From assembly GCA_032622095.1 (NCBI GenBank), contig CP136066.1, positions 117,823,319 to 117,887,318 on the forward strand: DNA of 64,000 nt, read 5' to 3'. The stretch is from Siphonodentalium dalli (lineage: Eukaryota; Mollusca; Scaphopoda; Gadilida; Siphonodentaliidae). Each line of letters opens with the position of its first letter. Positions within the stretch are counted from its first letter, which is position 1. The translations under genes and the position numbers were made by a program. Below are positions 59,096-64,000 of this stretch, in pieces. The notes under the pieces were generated by a model. The model did not search any database, had not been told where the DNA came from, and saw only the letters and a list, made by a program, of their open reading frames with translations.

Positions 59096-59225
59096 GGTTT
59101 CCGCCAAGGGGAAATTAATGAGTCCGTATTGGGGAAACACATAACGCGACGGGACGGCCATGGTTCGTTCCGTCGGGTGAAAATTTTGTTATTTGACACT
59201 GAAAAGTAGCCATTTCCTTGCACCT
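59096..59225 (+). mobile_element. Truncated left end of the 15592-type hAT-like element
   Basis: CAGGGTTTCCGCCAAGGGGA followed by TTGGGGAAACACATA, CGGGTGAAAATTT and CACTGAAAAGTAGC parallels the start of the 15592-16589 element. No right end (CGGAAACCCTG) was found downstream, so this copy is truncated. Confidence 0.6.
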
Positions 59226-60207
59226 GAGTGTCCCACAAAGCAATCCAAAGTCTGTTGATGGTATCCTGATAATTAATCATGTAATTACGAATGTAAGACT
59301 GCCGTCTGATTGAAGACTATATCAAGCTACAGGTTACAGTGTTTAAAAATTTATAACTTACAATAAGATTCCGACAGGTATAATGAAACTAAACACTAAA
59401 AAGCATCTATGCATTGTCCAATAATACCTAGCTGGGAGAATTGAATTAAGTATTTCCTAGAATAGAAGGGGGGTGTATGCTGGGGTGACTGTTTTTTTGT
59501 TTTGTTTTTTTTATATCTCTGTCAGCTATTGGAGAGGATCGTGTTCCATTCATTGTGAAACCAAAGAAGTCTATTGTTTATTGTTGAGACTTGATAAGTG
59601 TTTTATGATAAACATATTTATGAAGTATTCTGCGTTATGAACTGTGATAATACATACATGTATTTCATCATTTTGAACATTTCCATTTCATTACTAGTTC
59701 ATTGTTGTATCCATTTTATTTATTCATGTCAGTCTAGTCTGTGGTTTTCTTATTTTTCCTTGTTTAATTTCATCTTTAATCAATTGGTCTTACTAGCATA
59801 AATTGTTTTTCATTTTCATTGATATGGAATGTCAAATTTTCTCTATGCATTCAATCACATATTGAAGCGATTGCATTGCATTCAGATGTGGCTGTCAGGT
59901 CAAATAGGGCCGATGCCAAGACCATAACTCTTTCCTTCCATAGTAATTTTAAAACAACTTCTGAAGAACCATCAGGCTTATTTAGCATATATTTGGTAAT
60001 TCAGATTTATTCAAATGGGGTCACCAAAATGAGTTATTCAACATAGTGGAACAGCAAATTGCTTTCGAAAATATGGCAACAGCAATGTGCTCTCTAGGAT
60101 TTGCTCATGTTCACATGTACAGTTGGCAAAATCCGCATGCGTGGCATGTTTGGTACATGACACCAACACCTAGGCAAATTTAATTCTCAGATAATGATAT
60201 ACTATGC

Positions 60208-60324
60208 AGGGGAGGGGTCCGAATAGGTAAAGCCAGGTTATCTTTTCTTGCCCCACTACCTGGTAACGGGAATTTGTCTCTGTGAGATATCACCCCACTA
60301 ACCAATTGAGCTATCTATGACCCA
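60208..60324 (-). repeat. tRNA-like SINE head
   Basis: On the minus strand, GATAGCTCAATTGGTTAGTG (A-box-like) begins at about 60315, and TATTCGGACCCC (B-box-like) lies at about 60225-60214. The A-to-B distance of about 85 bases exceeds that of a normal tRNA gene, and no clean cloverleaf is seen. A tRNA-derived SINE or pseudo-tRNA is more likely than a functional tRNA. Confidence 0.4.
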
Positions 60325-60483
60325 TTTTAAAAGTATTCGAAACTCTTAAGTAAATATGTAACAGATACAATAGATTTAAACTACCTACCAGTGATGAATA
60401 AATTTCAGCCAAAAGTGGTTGCCTGATGTTTTTAGCACAAGCTTTTATGACTAGGATATTCAAATTACAGAGCAGGAAGTAGG

Positions 60484-62395
60484 CGGTCCTACTAAACAAT
60501 GAACACAAACGAACATAAACGAACACAGGTCCAAAAAGCGGAATAGAAGGGTGAAATTGGGTTTGTGTGTGCGTGGGGGTCCATTATATGTGTAAGTGGT
60601 GTTATTTCCAACTTTGTTGACTTATTTTTTGAGTTATTAGCGTTATTTGAATACAAAGCTACTAAACAACGAATACAAACGAACATAACATTGACCATAT
60701 AGCACTGTACAAGGCGTTAGTCAAGGTGTTATTAACTACCGCTTACTCTATGGACTACAGCTTTATGCTATCTCTGAGTTGTTTTGACTTTATTTCATTC
60801 AGTTTTAGACTTTGTTTAACTCCCCTCAGCCTTTATCTGGGCTTGCGACCAGCAGACTTCATCGAAGTCATGTGGATTAAAAAAAAAATTCAGTTCAGGT
60901 TACAATTGAATTAGCTTTAAAATCCCAATATTTTAAGGAAATCTAATGCAAATGATGTGTCTATTCTGCATGCATGCACTGGGATCGTACAAGTTTTCAA
61001 TGCTAAAGCAAAATTCAACAATTCAGAAATGTTGGACGAATAACAATTGTGAAATCCTTAACAAAAATAAAATATTACAAAACAATTGGAAGGCAAAATA
61101 ATTAACTCACTTGACAGACATATGTACCAACTTTCCTACACATATTCTAAGCTGATAAGAAACGCTCTTTATTACTGAACCCCTTAAAAAAAATGCCATG
61201 CACAATATGTGACCAAAGATTGGCCAACCATCTCTCATGCAGATATTCGATTAGATAATGATTTGTTTGTGTTGCAAAGTATTTCATTTTACCTGACCAT
61301 GATGTAAGATTCCATTTCAGCTTTCAGCCAATCTAACAAACGCATGGTAACTCTAACCGAGGAGGATGAAACTTAATCAAAACGCTTCGAATGCGAAAAT
61401 CAATTGTTCAATCGCAGAAATGTTAAAATCGTGAGCATTTTCAAACGCAATTGCACAGAATTAAACTCTCAATTGCATAATCTCATTAGCGAATTCCAAA
61501 GATACTTTTATGTAATAAATTGCGCCAGCGACCTGAGCCCATGCCTACTTATAAATTAAAAAATATATATATAACTTTAAATCCGCCTGACTTCGGCGAA
61601 GTCTTCTGGTCCCAAGCCCAGATAAATACTGAATTCCAAGCTTCAATTGATTGACAATTAGTAAGCTCTACTGAAAGAGCAATGTGATATATAATTATAT
61701 ATCTGACCCAACTACCAATTTTCCTACATATCTTCTAAGCTGATAATAAACGCTCTTTATTACTGAACCCCTTCAAAAAATGTTGTGTGCAATATGTGAC
61801 CAACGAATGACCAACCATCTCAGATATTCGATTAGATAATGATTTTTTGTGTTTCAAAGTATTTCATTTTACAAATGCAATTGCACAGAATTAAACTCTC
61901 AATTGCATTATCTCATTTTCGAATTCCAAAGATACATTTACGTAATAAATCGCGCCAGCGACTTGAGCCCGTGCCTACTTATTATTTTTTTTCAAAACAA
62001 TATAACTTTAAATCCGCCTGACTTCCACAAAGTCATCTGGCCATGGTGTCAAGCCCAGATTAAGACTGAGAGAGTTCAACAAAGTCAAAACAACTCAGTG
62101 ATCTGTAATTAACAAAGAGACAGAGTATAAGCCGTAGAGTAATTGGTAGTTAATTAACACCTTGATTTAATAAACGCCTTGTAGAGTTATACGCCCAATG
62201 TTATGTTCGTTGTTTAGTAGCTTTGTATTCAAATAATGCTAATAACTAAAAAAATAAGTCATCAAAGTTGGAAATAACACCACGTACACATAGAATGGAC
62301 CCACACGAACTCACAAACCCAATTTCACCCTTCTATTCCGTGTTTTGAACCTGTGTTCGTTTATGTTCATTTGTGTTCGTTGTTTAGTAGGACCC
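60484..62395. mobile_element. Element with ~400-bp TIRs and perfect 8-bp TSD
   Basis: The left end CGGTCCTACTAAACAATGAA and the right end, read inward, GGGTCCTACTAAACAACGAA begin arms that pair, with some indels, for about 400 bases (60484-60885 with 62000-62395). GAAGTAGG flanks both sides exactly (60476-60483 and 62396-62403). The interior holds a diverged tandem duplication (about 61140-61600 and 61690-62060, sharing AAACGCTCTTTATTACTGAA and GCGCCAGCGAC). No transposase frame. The 8-base duplication fits hAT, P, Merlin or Zisupton-type elements; the ends do not show the hAT CAGGG start. Confidence 0.85.
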
Positions 62396-62403
62396 GAAGT
62401 AGG

Positions 62404-64000
62404 TGCAGGCCTTGATAACTGGCAGCACAAAATTATTTACAGCAAAAAGTCACTTAATGAACAGTAACATATTTCATTTTCCCATACTTAAGACTGCTCA
62501 TAATAATAGTAGATTTACTGGTTGTATTTTGTTGAGAACAATTATCAAAATTGACATTATTTAGCTAAAAGGCACATATCAGTGATGTTTATTTGAATTT
62601 GTCTATACATTGACGTTTATCCAGTATTTTCAAAAAATTTAGTATTCATAGTCCTTAAAGAAATTCAGTCGTTCTTTTCAATAATATTTTCCTAATAAAA
62701 CTGAGGCGAGTTATATATGCTTTGTAATATATGCTTTAATTGTACTGTAAGAGGTATGATCGGAGCAAACTTGCTAGCCCTAGGTGCTACATCATATTTT
62801 CAAGGTATATCTACCTCATGATCCGGGATGGTGAGAATATTTTGTTTCATTTTGTTATGTATTTCATGAGACAAGAAATAAATCAGTCTAGTTTTCAAAA
62901 TCTTTTGTCTTCATTTGTATAATCCAGGTTTCACTTGGGACAAAATTCGGAGAAAGCTGATTTTTCATGGATTAATAAGAACATGTTCTACGAAAAACAT
63001 ACCAAAATCCTCGAAAATCTGAGTTGAGCTTTTTGAGATATTGTGACTTTCAGAATGGTTTAAATTTTGACGCAATTCCATCAGGCCATATGCTAATGCA
63101 GGCATATGTAGACAAATTAATTGAAATATATACAAACAATGCTTAGTCATGAACCATATCGGTAGAATGTATACCCGAAAATGGCCGCAACAATGGGCAA
63201 AATCAAATGAAATTTACATTTTGTGCAAAATTGAATAACTAGTCCTATAAGAGTGTTCACATGCTCACATTATGTGAGGAAGAATCGTTGAAGATTATAA
63301 TAAAACTTTTGATCAGAAATGTATGAATTCTCTCCAATATATCTCATGAGAGAGCAAGTGCGATATATGTGTAATTGATCATTTAAATGAATTTAATCGG
63401 GATGTATTGATTCTGTTATCTTTTCTAGAAGCAGAAATACATGTACTATCTGTACTATCAGAAATATATATATACTATAGTATATGTACTATATATATGT
63501 ACAAGTACTCTCGGTGTCCAAATAATCATACGGCACAAAATAAGAATAAGAATAAGAATAAGAATCTGAAATGTAAGGTCAACCATATATATTTCTCAAA
63601 TTCTGCTCTTGTATGTCATATAGGAATTTATACCAAACAGACTTCCAGCATTTTTGTCCACCGAAATTTCCTCGCAGGACTATAGTAATGACCCTATAGT
63701 CTGTCCGTGTGTGTGTGTCCGTCCATCTGGAACTTTGTCCTAAATTTTTAGCTCAACTTTACTTTGTAAAGTTTGAGCTATTGCCATGGGTAGGTATCCA
63801 TCATCCATGTGTGTGTCATGATGTCCGTCAACAATTTCCATTAGCACTGGCTACAGGTCGTACCATTGGTTGGATCATTATGAAATTTGTTGTGTCTGTT
63901 GACATTGACATGCCGATGGGAACGAGTCATTTTGGGGTCATTCGTCCAGTGGCCATCTTGGATTTCAAAATTCAATCCATTAGCACAGGCTACAGGCCGA
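62404..64000. other. Intergenic sequence, no gene recognised
   Basis: AT-rich. Contains a TATA/TACTATAG palindromic patch (63465-63510), four AATAAG-type units (63537-63564), and at 63751 the hairpin AGCTCAACTTTAC...GTAAAGTTTGAGCT that opens a dispersed repeat related to the one at 55984. That repeat runs out of the window. Confidence 0.5.

Overview
This is a window of an animal nuclear genome, AT-rich and dominated by repeats. The only host gene I recognise is one short-chain dehydrogenase/reductase gene on the plus strand. Five coding exons, between 17369 and 52931, have canonical GT/AG junctions and compatible phases. They encode a protein like hydroxysteroid 11-beta-dehydrogenase 1-like (HSD11B1L). 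The exon for its N-terminal membrane anchor was not found and should lie upstream. The large repeat-filled introns, and dispersed repeats with hairpin starts, GTCC/GTCT runs and GTTATGGCCC-type units, suggest a lophotrochozoan, most likely a mollusc. That is a judgement from repeat style and was not tested by a search.

Upstream of the gene (1-17368) are nested mobile elements. They comprise a 5.9-kb terminal-inverted-repeat (TIR) element (866-6808) carrying a recurrent GTAACATTCGTTAC motif and a nested hAT-like element with a perfect 8-bp target duplication. Next come a mariner-like miniature element, a 164-bp foldback, a tandem array of about 161 bp, and three Helitrons joined head to tail (11964-15200). 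A second hAT-like element lies at 15592-16589.

Intron 1 (17500-28972) holds a GGACC-rich hairpin cluster, a palindromic miniature element, a 42-bp satellite with higher-order structure (19285-21530), a hairpin-ended element, and a 38/40-bp satellite (25230-28955) that stops only about 20 bases before the next exon. Introns 2 and 3 hold further copies of the hairpin-ended family, LINE-like tails and a hAT-like element with a perfect 8-bp target duplication. Intron 4 holds a 7.5-kb structure with long inverted arms. Nested in it are a Mutator-like (MULE) element with two exon remnants of a transposase C-terminus and, between the arms, a broken Ty3/Gypsy-type gag-protease remnant. A Harbinger-like non-autonomous element follows (50689-51491).

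Downstream of the gene (52932-64000) are another hairpin-ended element copy, a cluster of direct duplications, a tRNA-like SINE head, and a 1.9-kb element with roughly 400-bp inverted arms and a perfect 8-bp target duplication. No rRNA gene, intact tRNA gene, CRISPR array or bacterial-type operon is visible. Most short open frames here are chance frames in AT-rich repeats. The window's main interest is the depth of nesting of DNA transposons, Helitrons and satellites in and around one host gene.
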